DNA of 45,310 nucleotides from an uncultured Bacteroidales bacterium (GTDB taxonomy: Bacteria > Bacteroidota > Bacteroidia > Bacteroidales > Bacteroidaceae), in assembly GCA_937876995.1 (NCBI GenBank), contig CALEFD010000054.1, positions 1 to 45,310 of the forward strand. The letters are read 5' to 3'. Numbering within the stretch: position 1 is the stretch's first letter; each line of letters begins with the position of its first letter. The position numbers and the translations under genes were made by a program. Shown here piece after piece: positions 32,786 through 42,154 of this stretch. The notes below the pieces were generated by a model. The model was not told the origin of the DNA. It made no database searches and worked only from the letters and a program-made list of their open reading frames with translations.

Positions 32786-32817
32786 CGCTGAAGACTAATA
32801 TTAAGTAGTTTAAGCGT

Positions 32818-33975
32818 ATGGAACAGAGTAGAAGAGATGTAGATAGACTGGCCAGATGCATAATGATTGTAGCGGCAGTATCATTAGTGGGCTTTTTATG
32901 CTGGTTTTTCAGAGATATTATAGCATATATATTGGTAGCGGTAGTAGTATCACTAATAGCTAATCCTATAGTGAAACTGCTAAAGAAGATACATATAAAA
33001 GGTAGATATATACCGGGATGGATGTCGGCAGCGTTGGCTTTGATCATTGTAATAGGACTTCTGCTGGCAATAATCTTTCTGGTAGTTCCTATAGTGAGCG
33101 GTATAGTTAAAAACATATCGGTAACCAACATAGAAAGCTCCGCTAAAAGTATTGCTGTTCCGTTAGCAGATTTTAATGCCTTTTTAAGAGATAGCTTCTC
33201 TTCATTAGGTCCCGATTTCCGTATAGAAGTTGCCATAATTCAGGAACTGCAAAAGTTGTTTGATACATCTCGTATATCGTCTATAATTGGTTCGGCAGCA
33301 TCGTTTATTACCAGTTTTGGCGTAGGAATATTTTCTGTAGTATTCATTAGTTTCTTCTTTATAAAAGATGATTCTCTATTCACTAAAATACTATGTGCAT
33401 TGGTTCCCGATAAGCATGAAAAGACCGTTGAAAAGGCAATTTCTGATATAGAATATCTGCTGTCAAGGTATTTTGTGGGTGTGCTGGTGCAGGTAATGGG
33501 AGTAACATTGGTAAACTTTCTGGGATTGTTCTTTATAGCCCGATTAGGTTTCCATTCATCCATAGGAATAGCGTTTCTAACCGGAATTTTCAATATTATT
33601 CCGTACATAGGTCCATTGTTGGGTGGTGCATTGGGAACAGTTTTCGGTTTGGTTTTAAAATACACAAGTGTAGTTCCGGTTGGACTGGATGTAAGTTTCT
33701 GGTTCTTTACCGCTGTTTTGATAGCAATATTCTGCTTTACTCAGTTTATGGACAACTATCTGTATCAACCGCTCATTTACTCTACAAGCATTAAAGCAAA
33801 GCCTTTGGAGGTCTTCTTTGTAATGTTGATAGTGGGTTATGTAGGCGGACCTTTAGCCATGATTATTGCAATACCAATATATACAGTATTCAGAGTTATT
33901 GCTTTCCGCTTCTTTGGCCATATAAAAGCAATACGGAAACTAATCCCATCCGAGGATTTGATTTCCAACGATTGA
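32818..33975 (+). CDS. AI-2E family transporter (PerM/YdiK-like)
   Basis: The 385-residue protein has the family's layout: two N-terminal segments (ILVAVVVSLIANPIVKLLKK and WMSAALALIIVIGLLLAIIF), a soluble-looking middle region (residues about 100-160), then five or so further segments with the conserved FLTGIFNIIPYIGPLLGGAL and IYSTSIKAKPLEVFFVMLIV. The name comes from TqsA; most members transport unknown substrates, and some are Na+/H+ antiporters. No pathway can be read from the neighbours. Confidence 0.9.
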   Translation: MEQSRRDVDRLARCIMIVAAVSLVGFLCWFFRDIIAYILVAVVVSLIANPIVKLLKKIHIKGRYIPGWMSAALALIIVIGLLLAIIFLVVPIVSGIVKNISVTNIESSAKSIAVPLADFNAFLRDSFSSLGPDFRIEVAIIQELQKLFDTSRISSIIGSAASFITSFGVGIFSVVFISFFFIKDDSLFTKILCALVPDKHEKTVEKAISDIEYLLSRYFVGVLVQVMGVTLVNFLGLFFIARLGFHSSIGIAFLTGIFNIIPYIGPLLGGALGTVFGLVLKYTSVVPVGLDVSFWFFTAVLIAIFCFTQFMDNYLYQPLIYSTSIKAKPLEVFFVMLIVGYVGGPLAMIIAIPIYTVFRVIAFRFFGHIKAIRKLIPSEDLISND

Positions 33976-34058
33976 TAGCTGTGCAGATTATCTCTTTTGT
34001 AAGAGGTATATCTTGTTTTTTTTTCATATCTTCGCTAAAATTTTAACAATTTGTTCAA

Positions 34059-35195
34059 ATGGCAGTAAAGGTTGTTGCAATCGATGCAAATTCAAGACGT
34101 GAATTAAAGCGATTTATAAGGTTTAATGATAAGCTATATAGGGGTAATCCTTACGCAGTTCCCGAACTCTATTTCGATACATTCGATACATTGAACCCAA
34201 AGAAAAATGCAGCATTCAGTTTTTGTGACGCACAATATTTTTTAGCTTACAAAGATGATGAACTGGTTGGTCGCGTTGCTGCCATTATCAATCACAAAGC
34301 AAACAAAATCTGGGGTACAAATACAGTGCGCTTTGGATGGATAGATTTTATTAACGATTTAGAGGTTTCAAAAGCGCTTTTAGATACTGTTGCAGAGTGG
34401 GGTAAGGAGCGTGGAATGGATGAAATAGAGGGACCTTTTGGGTTTACTGATTTCGACCCTGAAGGCATGCTTACAGAAGGTTTTGATCAATTAGGAACGC
34501 TTGTAACCATATACAACTATGCTTACTATCCGGAGCACATGCGTAAACACGGACTGGAAGAATCGGCTAAATGGATAGAAATGAAACTAACCGTTCCTGA
34601 TGAAGTACCGGAAAAGCATACTCGCGTGGCCGCACTTGTAAAACAGAGATATGGTTTGCGTACAGAACATTGTAAATCGGTTAGAGAACTGGCCAACAAA
34701 TATGGCAAGCAGATTTTTAAATTGCTGAATGAAGCATACGCCTGCCTATATGGTTATTCAGAACTATCTCCGGAACAGATTGAACTATACATAGATATGT
34801 ACGTTCCAATCTTAGACCGCAGAATGATATCAATGGTTGTAGATTCTAACGATAATTTAGTGGCTGTAGGAATATCTATGCCTTCACTTTCAGAAGCACT
34901 ACAGAAAGGACACGGATTGCTGTTCCCATTTGGATGGTGGCATCTGCTGAAAGCTCTATTTATAAAACGTCCTAAAGTGTTGGATCTGATGATGGTAGCC
35001 GTAAAACCGGAACTTCAAAATAAGGGTATAAACGCTCTGCTTATGGAAGAACTTGTACCAAACTATAAAGCTATGGGCTTTGAATATGGTGAAACAAATC
35101 CGGAACTTGTAACCAACACAAAAGTACAGTCTATGTGGGAGTTCTATAAACCGGAAATACATAAACGTAGAGCAACTTTCAAAAAGAGTATATAA
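34059..35195 (+). CDS. GNAT-like acyltransferase, first of a tandem pair
   Basis: This 378-residue protein has an N-terminal region with KLYRGNPYAVPELYFDTFDT, a central block GPFGFTDFDPEGMLTEGFDQ, and a C-terminal GNAT-like acetyl-CoA fold with a beta-strand plus Q-x-K-G-I loop (MMVAVKPELQNKGINALLME) followed by ETNPELVTN. The acceptor is unknown; the family is annotated only as N-acetyltransferase-like. Its stop shares a base with the ATG of the next gene, a diverged copy of nearly the same length. There is no signal peptide or membrane segment, so it is probably cytosolic. Confidence 0.7.
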   Translation: MAVKVVAIDANSRRELKRFIRFNDKLYRGNPYAVPELYFDTFDTLNPKKNAAFSFCDAQYFLAYKDDELVGRVAAIINHKANKIWGTNTVRFGWIDFINDLEVSKALLDTVAEWGKERGMDEIEGPFGFTDFDPEGMLTEGFDQLGTLVTIYNYAYYPEHMRKHGLEESAKWIEMKLTVPDEVPEKHTRVAALVKQRYGLRTEHCKSVRELANKYGKQIFKLLNEAYACLYGYSELSPEQIELYIDMYVPILDRRMISMVVDSNDNLVAVGISMPSLSEALQKGHGLLFPFGWWHLLKALFIKRPKVLDLMMVAVKPELQNKGINALLMEELVPNYKAMGFEYGETNPELVTNTKVQSMWEFYKPEIHKRRATFKKSI

Positions 35196-36334
35196 TGACT
35201 GAATCTATCCATATAGTAGAAGTAAAGAGCCGTAAAGAGCTTGACAGGTTTATCAAGTTCAACTATAAACTGTATAAAGGGAATAAATATGCAGTTCCGG
35301 AACTATATAGTGATATGGTAAACAACTTTACTCCAAATGGAAATGCTGCTCTTGAATTTTGTGATTTGGTGCTATTCAACGCCTATTGCGAAAACACTAT
35401 AGTAGGGCGTATAGCAGGTATAATTAACCACAAAGCCAATAATGTTTGGAACAGAAAAGTAGTTCGTTTTGGTTGGATAGACTATATAGACAATAAAGAT
35501 GTATCCAAAGCTTTGCTTGATGCTGTAGAAAACTGGGGCAGAACACAGGGTATGACAGAAATAGAGGGTCCATTGGGTTTTACCGATTTTGACCCTGAAG
35601 GTATGCTTACCGATGGTTTTGACCAATTGGGTACTATGGCCACCAATTACAACTACCCTTATTATGCTGAACATCTGGAAGCATTAGGCTATGAAACATC
35701 AGCAAACTGGGTGGAGTGGCAGATTCCGTTCGATGTTATACCCGAAAAGATGAGCAGACTGGCAGATGTTGTGCTAAAACGATACAATCTGCACGTAGCA
35801 GAGTTCGGGAAGAGTAAATCGGATGAAGCCAAGAGATATGCTACAAAACTATTTGAACTTGTAAATGAAGCATACGCACCTCTATATGGATATTCTGCAT
35901 TCTCCGATAAACAGATAGCGGATTACGTTAAGCGTTATCTTAAACTTATAGATAAAAGACTGGTAGTTATTATTCTGGATGAAAACGAAGAGCCTATAGC
36001 TGCCGGTCTCATTATGGCATCACTATCCAGAGCATTGCAGAAATCTAAAGGTTATATGTTTCCATTCGGATGGTGGCATTTGGCTAAGGCATTGTGGTGG
36101 AAACATGACAACATAGTAGATTTGATGTTTCTGGCTATCAAACCGGAATATCAGAATAAAGGCCTCAATTCAGTTATGTTCAACAGGCTTATTCCTATAG
36201 CCAAAGAGATGGGATTTAAAGTAGCGGAGAGCAATCCTGAACTGGATAACAATAGCAAGATGCAAGCCCATTGGAACTATTTTGAGGGCGCACATATACA
36301 TAAACGTAGAAAAGCTTTTAGAAAAGATATATAA
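35195..36334 (+). CDS. GNAT-like acyltransferase, second of a tandem pair
   Basis: This 379-residue paralogue of the preceding gene shares the same ordered blocks: KLYKGNKYAVPELYSDMVNN, KVVRFGWIDYIDNKDVSKAL, GPLGFTDFDPEGMLTDGFDQ, GWWHLAKALWWKHDNIVDLM, and IKPEYQNKGLNSVMF with ESNPELDNN, ending in IHKRRKAFRKDI as the first ends in IHKRRATFKKSI. Both retain the GNAT loop and appear intact, so the pair may form a heterodimer or serve two substrates. It lies one base before parE and is likely co-transcribed with it. Confidence 0.7.
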   Translation: MTESIHIVEVKSRKELDRFIKFNYKLYKGNKYAVPELYSDMVNNFTPNGNAALEFCDLVLFNAYCENTIVGRIAGIINHKANNVWNRKVVRFGWIDYIDNKDVSKALLDAVENWGRTQGMTEIEGPLGFTDFDPEGMLTDGFDQLGTMATNYNYPYYAEHLEALGYETSANWVEWQIPFDVIPEKMSRLADVVLKRYNLHVAEFGKSKSDEAKRYATKLFELVNEAYAPLYGYSAFSDKQIADYVKRYLKLIDKRLVVIILDENEEPIAAGLIMASLSRALQKSKGYMFPFGWWHLAKALWWKHDNIVDLMFLAIKPEYQNKGLNSVMFNRLIPIAKEMGFKVAESNPELDNNSKMQAHWNYFEGAHIHKRRKAFRKDI

Positions 36335-36335
36335 T

Positions 36336-38306
36336 ATGGCAGACGAGGCATTGTTTGATGAAAATTTAGATGGTATAGTTCAACCGGAACAGGTTCGTTA
36401 CGATGAAGAGAATATACGCCACATGAGCGATATGGATCATATTCGTAATCGCCCCGGTATGTATATAGGTAAGTTGGGTGATGGCTCTCAACCGGACGAC
36501 GGTGTCTATGTCCTGATGAAGGAGATAATAGACAACAGTGTCGATGAATTCAGAATGAGTGCAGGAAAACGCATAGAGATAGATCTTGAAGAGAATTCGG
36601 CTGTTAGAATACGTGACTATGGACGTGGAATACCTCAGGGTAAACTGGTGGAAGCTGTAAGCGTATTAAATACCGGTGGTAAATTTGATAGTAAAGCATT
36701 TAAAAAGAGTGTCGGTTTGAATGGTGTGGGCTTGAAAGCAGTTAATGCGCTGAGTTCAGCCTTTACAGTGAGCAGTTATCGCGACGGTGTGGTACGAACT
36801 TTAAACTTTGCCAAAGGCAATCTAATAAACGACGTTACCGAGAAAACCAATGACGAAAACGGTACAATGATATGCTTTGAACCGGACAAAGCACTCTTTG
36901 TGAACTATTCTTTTCGTGCTGCCATTATTGAGACTATGCTCAGGAACTATGCCTATCTGAATACCGGTCTTACCATAATGTATAACGGACAGCGCATAGT
37001 ATCAAGAAATGGTTTGGAAGATCTGCTTGTAGAACGTATGAGTTCCGAAAGCCTATACCCAATAATACATCTAAAAGCCGATGATATAGAGATAGCCTTT
37101 ACTCATGCCAATCAATATGGAGAAGAGTACTATTCGTTTGTAAACGGACAATATACGTCGCAAGGCGGAACGCATCAGAGTGCATTCAAAGAACACATAG
37201 CCAAAACAATTAAAGAGTTCTATAACAAAAATCAAGAAGCATGCGATATTAGAAACGGTATAGTGGCTGCCATAGCAGTAAACGTGGAAGAACCGGTGTT
37301 TGAAAGCCAAACCAAAATCAAATTGGGTTCAACCACCACAAGCCCAAATGGTGGCATGTCTTTGAATAAGTTTATAGGCGATTTCATTAAAAAAGAGGTA
37401 GATGATTATCTGCATAAGAACAGCCAAATAACCGATGTGCTGCTGCAAAAAATTCAGGAATCGGAAAAAGAGCGTAAAGCTATAGCCGGTGTAACAAAAC
37501 TGGCTCGTGAACGTGCTAAAAAAGCCAATCTGCATAATAAGAAACTGGCTGACTGCCGAGTGCACCTGAACGATACCAAAGGTACGCAGCAGGAAGATAG
37601 CTGCATATTTATAACCGAGGGCGATTCTGCCAGTGGTTCAATAACAAAGAGCCGCGATGTCAATACACAGGCAGTATTTAGTCTAAGAGGTAAACCACTG
37701 AACTGTTTTGGCCTGACTAAGAAGGTGGTATATGAAAACGAAGAGTTTAACCTGTTGCAAGCGGCTTTGAATATAGAAGACGGACTGGAAGGACTCCGTT
37801 ACAACAAAATAATTGTTGCAACCGATGCCGATGTAGATGGTATGCATATACGTCTGCTTATGATAACTTTCTTCCTTCAGTTCTTCCCGGAATTGATAAA
37901 GAAAGGACACGTTTATATATTGCAGACACCTCTTTTCCGCGTAAGAAATAAGCGTAGAGGCAAAAAGGGATTAGATAACGTAGAAGGTGTTGTTACCCGC
38001 AAAGGTGAATTTGAAACTATCTACTGCTATAACAACGAAGAACGATTGGAAGCAATAGAAAAACTAAGCCCAAATCCGGAAATTACCCGATTCAAAGGTC
38101 TTGGTGAAATATCGCCCGATGAATTCAAAAACTTCATAGGTGCCGATATGCGTTTGGAACGTGTTACTCTGCAAAAGACTGACGATGTGGAGAATCTACT
38201 ATCATTCTATATGGGAAAAAATACCATGGAAAGGCAGAATTTCATTATAGACAATCTGATAGTAGAGCAGGATTTGATAGAAGAAGACGAAGGAGAAAAA
38301 TTTTAA
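36336..38306 (+). CDS. parE: DNA topoisomerase IV subunit B
   Basis: The start is placed at ATG 36336 (656 residues), because an upstream in-frame ATG at 36282 lies inside the previous gene. GHKL ATPase motifs are present: MDHIRNRPGMYIGKLGDG, KEIIDNSVDEFRM, RIRDYGRGIPQGKL, and GGKFDSKAFKKSVGLNGVG. The Toprim part has ITEGDSASGS and VATDADVDGMHIRLLMITFF. GyrB is nearly identical in layout; I prefer ParE because the following coaD and S41 protease genes are the usual Bacteroidales parE context. The parC partner is not found downstream within the window. Confidence 0.87.
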   Translation: MADEALFDENLDGIVQPEQVRYDEENIRHMSDMDHIRNRPGMYIGKLGDGSQPDDGVYVLMKEIIDNSVDEFRMSAGKRIEIDLEENSAVRIRDYGRGIPQGKLVEAVSVLNTGGKFDSKAFKKSVGLNGVGLKAVNALSSAFTVSSYRDGVVRTLNFAKGNLINDVTEKTNDENGTMICFEPDKALFVNYSFRAAIIETMLRNYAYLNTGLTIMYNGQRIVSRNGLEDLLVERMSSESLYPIIHLKADDIEIAFTHANQYGEEYYSFVNGQYTSQGGTHQSAFKEHIAKTIKEFYNKNQEACDIRNGIVAAIAVNVEEPVFESQTKIKLGSTTTSPNGGMSLNKFIGDFIKKEVDDYLHKNSQITDVLLQKIQESEKERKAIAGVTKLARERAKKANLHNKKLADCRVHLNDTKGTQQEDSCIFITEGDSASGSITKSRDVNTQAVFSLRGKPLNCFGLTKKVVYENEEFNLLQAALNIEDGLEGLRYNKIIVATDADVDGMHIRLLMITFFLQFFPELIKKGHVYILQTPLFRVRNKRRGKKGLDNVEGVVTRKGEFETIYCYNNEERLEAIEKLSPNPEITRFKGLGEISPDEFKNFIGADMRLERVTLQKTDDVENLLSFYMGKNTMERQNFIIDNLIVEQDLIEEDEGEKF

Positions 38307-38316
38307 CTATACACAA

Positions 38317-38766
38317 ATGAAACTACTGTTCCCGGGCACTTTTGACCCATTTACAATAGGCCACGCAGATATTGTAGAGCGTGCATTGCGTTTTGCCGAT
38401 GAATTGGTTATAGCAGTTGGCATAAACGAAAACAAGAAGACTATGTTCGATGTAGATGAACGTCTGTCCGCCATAAAAGAGTACTACAAAGCCAATCCTA
38501 AAGTAAAGGTTATAGGGTACGATAGCTTTACATCCGATGCAGTTCGTTCAGAAGGAGCCGATGCTATTCTGCGTGGGGTTCGTTCCGTTGCCGATTACGA
38601 GTACGAACGCAATATGGCCGATATAAACGCCACTTTGGAAAATGTAGAGACCATATTTCTATGTTCATCGCCTACGGTACAACATATAAGTAGTAGTCTG
38701 ATAAGAGAGATGATAAACTTTGGCCGTCCTATAGATGGTTTGGTAATAGACACATTCAATATCTGA
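38317..38766 (+). CDS. coaD: Phosphopantetheine adenylyltransferase
   Basis: The 149-residue nucleotidyltransferase makes dephospho-CoA from phosphopantetheine and ATP, the fourth CoA step. Visible motifs are LLFPGTFDPFTIGHADIVER with the TIGH nucleotide-binding motif at residues 13-16, VDERLSAIKEYYK, AILRGVRSVADYEYERNMAD, and the HISSSLIREMINFG loop. Slightly short at the C-terminus but complete in motifs. It lies 10 bases after parE and three before the S41 protease. Confidence 0.95.
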   Translation: MKLLFPGTFDPFTIGHADIVERALRFADELVIAVGINENKKTMFDVDERLSAIKEYYKANPKVKVIGYDSFTSDAVRSEGADAILRGVRSVADYEYERNMADINATLENVETIFLCSSPTVQHISSSLIREMINFGRPIDGLVIDTFNI

Positions 38767-38769
38767 TTT

Positions 38770-40335
38770 ATGAAAAAATTTACATTCACTATATGGTTGT
38801 TGGTTGCCATTATTTTGCAAGTAAGTGCCCAGCAGACTATCGATTCCCAACTCCAAAAGCTTTTAATAGCAGAAAGTGCTATTGAAAATCTTTATGTTGA
38901 TAAGATAGACAATGCAGAACTTGTTGAATCTGCCATACGTGGTATGTTGAAAGAACTGGATCCACATTCAACATATCTAACTCCTGATGAGGTTGAAAAA
39001 TCGAATGAATCGTTACAAGGTAATTTCGATGGCATAGGCATCCAATTCAATATGATTGAAGATACCCTGTTTGTGGTACAGCCACTGCCAAACGGACCAT
39101 CTGAAAAGGTAGGTATTCTGGCAGGCGATAGAATAATAACTGTTAACGATACCACTATAGCAGGTGTGAAAATGTCGCAAGAAAACATTATGAAGCGACT
39201 TCGCGGTCCAAAAGGTACAGAAGTTAAAATAGGTGTAAAGCGTCAGGGGCTGGATGAACTTGTCTATTTCAATGTTATACGTGACAAAATTCCGGTGAAT
39301 ACAGTAGATGCGGCATATATGGCTGCCGACGGCGTAGGTTATATAAAGGTATCAAGTTTTGGACTTACCACACTGCAGGAATTTCGAGAAAAGATGAAAG
39401 AACTGCAGTCTGCCGGAGCAAAATCGCTAATACTTGATTTACAAGGTAACGGTGGTGGTTATCTGCATGCAGCTGTAGAATTAGCAAATGAATTCCTGGA
39501 GCGTGACCAGTTGATAGTATATACAGAAGGTCGTCGTTCACCACGTAGTGGCTACAAAGCAGTAGGAAACGGAATGTTCAAGCGTGGAAAATTAGTGATA
39601 CTGATTGATGAATATTCTGCATCGGCTTCGGAAATTGTATCGGGAGCTGTTCAGGATTGGGACAGGGGAACAATAGTAGGGCGTCGTTCTTTTGGTAAGG
39701 GATTGGTACAGAGACCTATAGAGTTCCATGACGGCTCTATGATAAGACTTACCATAGCGCAGTATTTCACTCCTGTAGGTCGTTGCATACAGAAACCTTA
39801 CGGCGACAATATAGATTACGGTGCAGATATTATAAAGCGTCTTGAAGGTGGCGAACTGACAAATGCAGATAGCATACATCTGCCCGATTCACTCAAATAC
39901 AGAACAAAAATCAAGGGCAGAACAGTCTATGGAGGTGGTGGTATAATGCCCGATGTGTTTGTACCTCTCGACACTACCCGTACCAACAGATACTACAGAG
40001 AAGTAACTGCAAAAGGTTGCGTGTTGCAAACGTCGCTTGCATACGTAGAAAAACATCGCAAACAGTTGGAACGCAAATATAAGACATACGAATCTTTCAA
40101 TGAAAAGTTTATCATAGACGATGATATATTGAAATTGCTACAAGATAAAGCACAGACAGCTAACATAGATTTTGATGAAAAACAATGGAATGAAGTGCTG
40201 CCTATCTTTAAAATTCAGCTTAAATCGTTGATTGCCAGAAATATCTGGAGTATGAATGAGTATTACAGAGGCATATCGGAACTGGATGATATATTGCAAT
40301 GTGCTTTGCAATTAATAAAGGAGAACGAACTATAG
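38770..40335 (+). CDS. S41 family C-terminal processing peptidase
   Basis: The 521-residue protein has a signal peptide (MKKFTFTIWLLVAIILQVSA), a PDZ domain (residues about 80-165, GDRIITVNDTTIAG with MSQENIMKRLRGPKGTEVKI), and the S41 catalytic core. The nucleophile lies in YSASASEIVSGA near residue 285 and the lysine in RRSFGKGLVQ near residue 312, giving the Ser-Lys dyad. A C-terminal helical domain follows. CtpA-like proteases trim periplasmic proteins; the substrate is unknown. It ends the parE-coaD cluster. Confidence 0.93.
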   Translation: MKKFTFTIWLLVAIILQVSAQQTIDSQLQKLLIAESAIENLYVDKIDNAELVESAIRGMLKELDPHSTYLTPDEVEKSNESLQGNFDGIGIQFNMIEDTLFVVQPLPNGPSEKVGILAGDRIITVNDTTIAGVKMSQENIMKRLRGPKGTEVKIGVKRQGLDELVYFNVIRDKIPVNTVDAAYMAADGVGYIKVSSFGLTTLQEFREKMKELQSAGAKSLILDLQGNGGGYLHAAVELANEFLERDQLIVYTEGRRSPRSGYKAVGNGMFKRGKLVILIDEYSASASEIVSGAVQDWDRGTIVGRRSFGKGLVQRPIEFHDGSMIRLTIAQYFTPVGRCIQKPYGDNIDYGADIIKRLEGGELTNADSIHLPDSLKYRTKIKGRTVYGGGGIMPDVFVPLDTTRTNRYYREVTAKGCVLQTSLAYVEKHRKQLERKYKTYESFNEKFIIDDDILKLLQDKAQTANIDFDEKQWNEVLPIFKIQLKSLIARNIWSMNEYYRGISELDDILQCALQLIKENEL

Positions 40336-40404
40336 ATATGCTCTTTTTAATAGATGATAGAACGTAAAAATGCTAAGAATGGCTGAAAGGTTCAATTATT
40401 ATTG

Positions 40405-40412
40405 TATTTTTG
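40405..40412 (+). promoter_or_regulatory. Probable promoter -7 box of the sugar transporter gene
   Basis: TATTTTTG fits TAnnTTTG, 49 bases before the ATG, in the 126-bp gap after the S41 gene. No good TTG is present at -33. Confidence 0.45.
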
Positions 40413-40461
40413 CAAAATTAAAGAAGATTATATACTAATTATTTAATCAATTTATAAAGTT

Positions 40462-41871
40462 ATGTCAAACAACGAAAATGCGGGTTTTTATAAACTCAAT
40501 TGGGTGCAGCGCATAGGTTTCGGTGCAGGTGATATGGCTCAGAACCTTATCTACCAGACCATCAGTATGTGGCTGCTCTTCTTCTATACCAATGTATTTG
40601 GTATTAAACCGGGTGTTGCAGCAACAATGTTCCTTATTGTACGTATTATTGACGTTATTTGGGATCCTATTGTAGGTGCTTTTGTTGATAAGAAAAATCC
40701 AAAGATGGGTAAGTACCGTTCATATCTGGTACTTGGTGGTATTCCTCTTACAGGTTTTGCTATTCTCTGCTTCTGGAACGGGTTCTCAGGTTCATTGCTC
40801 TATGCTTACATCACTTACGTAGGTATGTCAATGTGTTACACTTTGGTAAATGTTCCTTACGGTGCTCTGAATGCATCACTAACACGTGACACTCATGAAA
40901 TTACCGTACTAACATCAACTCGTATGTTTATGGCAAACCTTGGTGGTCTTGCTGTATCTATGGGTATTCCTATCTTGGTTAAGTACTTTGCTAAAGGTAG
41001 TGAATTGGTAGGTGAACAGGCTATGCCTAACGACGGTCGTGCTTGGTTCCTCACTATGTTGGTATATTCATTGGTAGGTCTATTCTTCCTTATCTTCTGT
41101 TATTCACAGACTAAGGAAAGAGTGGTTATGGACCAGAAAGAGACAGAAAACGTTAAGGTTTCTGACCTCTGGACAGAATTTGGCCGTAACAAACCATTGC
41201 GTATATTGGCATTCTTCTTCATCACAGCCTTTGCTATGATGTCAGTAGGTAATGCAGCAGGTTCATACTATATGCAGTATAACATTGGTTCAACAGCAGA
41301 ACAGATGTCACTCTTTATGGGCTTGGGTTCAATTCCTGCATTTATCTTTATGCCATTGGTTCCTGCTATCAAGAAAAAGGTTGGTAAGAAAGGTATGTTC
41401 TATATCTTCTTGAGCACAGCTATCTTCGGTATGGCGCTTCTTTACATTGTATCAGTAGTTCCAGCATTGAGATCACAAATGTGGATTGTTTATCTGGCAC
41501 AGTTTGTAAAATCAACTGGTGTTATTGTAGCTACAGGTTATATGTGGGCTCTTGTTCCTGAAGTAATTGCATACGGTGAATATACTACAGGTAGAAGAAT
41601 CTCAGGTATTGTAAATGCTCTTACAGGTATCTTCTTCAAGGCCGGTATGGCTCTTGGTGGTGTTGTTCCTGGTTTGGTACTCGCTTGGACAAGCTTTGAT
41701 GCAGAAATGGCAACTCAGCCAGATTCAGCATTACAGGGTATTCTCTGGTTGGTATGCGTAATTCCGGCTATTCTCTTGGTATTGGCTATGTGGATTATCA
41801 GCAAATACGAACTTTCTGACGAAAGAATGGACGAAATCAACAAGGCTATTGAAGCTAAAGCTAAAGCATAA
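40462..41871 (+). CDS. GPH-family (MFS) sugar/cation symporter
   Basis: The 469-residue protein has twelve hydrophobic segments and the glycoside-pentoside-hexuronide (MelB-like) signatures: RIGFGAGDMAQNLIYQ at the start, then VRIIDVIWDPIVGAFVDKKN with MGKYRSYLVLGGIP in the first cytosolic loop, MCYTLVNVPYGALNASLTRD, and EYTTGRRISGIVNALTGIFF. Members import sugars or glycosides with Na+ or H+. No glycosidase gene is adjacent, so the substrate is open. Its codon choice (many tct, ggt, gct, gta) suggests high expression. It has its own promoter and is closed by two successive terminators. Confidence 0.92.
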   Translation: MSNNENAGFYKLNWVQRIGFGAGDMAQNLIYQTISMWLLFFYTNVFGIKPGVAATMFLIVRIIDVIWDPIVGAFVDKKNPKMGKYRSYLVLGGIPLTGFAILCFWNGFSGSLLYAYITYVGMSMCYTLVNVPYGALNASLTRDTHEITVLTSTRMFMANLGGLAVSMGIPILVKYFAKGSELVGEQAMPNDGRAWFLTMLVYSLVGLFFLIFCYSQTKERVVMDQKETENVKVSDLWTEFGRNKPLRILAFFFITAFAMMSVGNAAGSYYMQYNIGSTAEQMSLFMGLGSIPAFIFMPLVPAIKKKVGKKGMFYIFLSTAIFGMALLYIVSVVPALRSQMWIVYLAQFVKSTGVIVATGYMWALVPEVIAYGEYTTGRRISGIVNALTGIFFKAGMALGGVVPGLVLAWTSFDAEMATQPDSALQGILWLVCVIPAILLVLAMWIISKYELSDERMDEINKAIEAKAKA

Positions 41872-41897
41872 TAGCAATTAACATTCAATCTATTTAT

Positions 41898-41938
41898 AGA
41901 GGGTGATAGGCACTATGTCTATCATCCTCTTTTTTTTT
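41898..41938 (+). terminator. Transporter terminator
   Basis: AGAGGGTGATAG (41898-41909) pairs with CTATCATCCTCT (41919-41930) as a 12-bp stem with one G-T pair, followed by eight T. It starts 26 bases after the stop codon. Confidence 0.9.
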
Positions 41939-41965
41939 AAATACCCCATTTCATCGGTATTTTTT
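41939..41965 (+). terminator. Second terminator-like hairpin
   Basis: AAATACC (41939-41945) and GGTATTT (41956-41962) form a 7-bp stem within a T-rich 3' flank, immediately after the first terminator. It is weak but well placed as a back-up. Confidence 0.5.
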
Positions 41966-42000
41966 CACCTCTTAATAACCTGCTCTATTCAATCTGCTAA

Positions 42001-42033
42001 ATTTGTCCAATATTTGTCCAATATTTGTCCAAT
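42001..42033. repeat. Three exact 11-bp direct repeats
   Basis: ATTTGTCCAAT occurs three times with no spacer. The 11-bp period would place each copy on the same face of the helix. The repeats lie 32 to 64 bases upstream of the -7 box at 42065, where an activator or a regulator array would bind. They sit in the otherwise gene-free stretch 41940-42366. Confidence 0.8.
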
Positions 42034-42064
42034 TCAAATCGAACCTAATTCAGAGTAACCAATC

Positions 42065-42072
42065 TATCTTTG
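42065..42072 (+). promoter_or_regulatory. -7 box of the remnant leader copy
   Basis: TATCTTTG fits the Bacteroidota -7 box. The sequence from here through the signal peptide is similar to that at 42333 onward, so the promoter appears to be part of the duplication. No -33 TTG is visible. Confidence 0.45.
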
Positions 42073-42080
42073 TGCGACAA

Positions 42081-42154
42081 TTTTTATTAATCAAATTCTT
42101 ATGAAGAGATTTATAATATTAACATCATTTTTTGTCAGCATTAGTGTTTCTGCC
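42081..42154 (+). repeat. Duplicated leader plus signal-peptide segment, copy 1
   Basis: These 74 bases align without gaps to 42347-42420 with six mismatches. They cover the AT-rich leader, the ATG at 42101 and 18 codons of signal peptide. Similarity stops abruptly afterwards. Confidence 0.85.

Noticed and set aside
36336..38306. Gyrase subunit B
   Set aside because: Motifs alone cannot separate GyrB from ParE, but the coaD and S41 neighbours favour ParE; the alternative is kept as a reservation in the entry.
42001..42033. CRISPR array
   Set aside because: The repeats are 11 bp long, have no spacers and no cas genes nearby.
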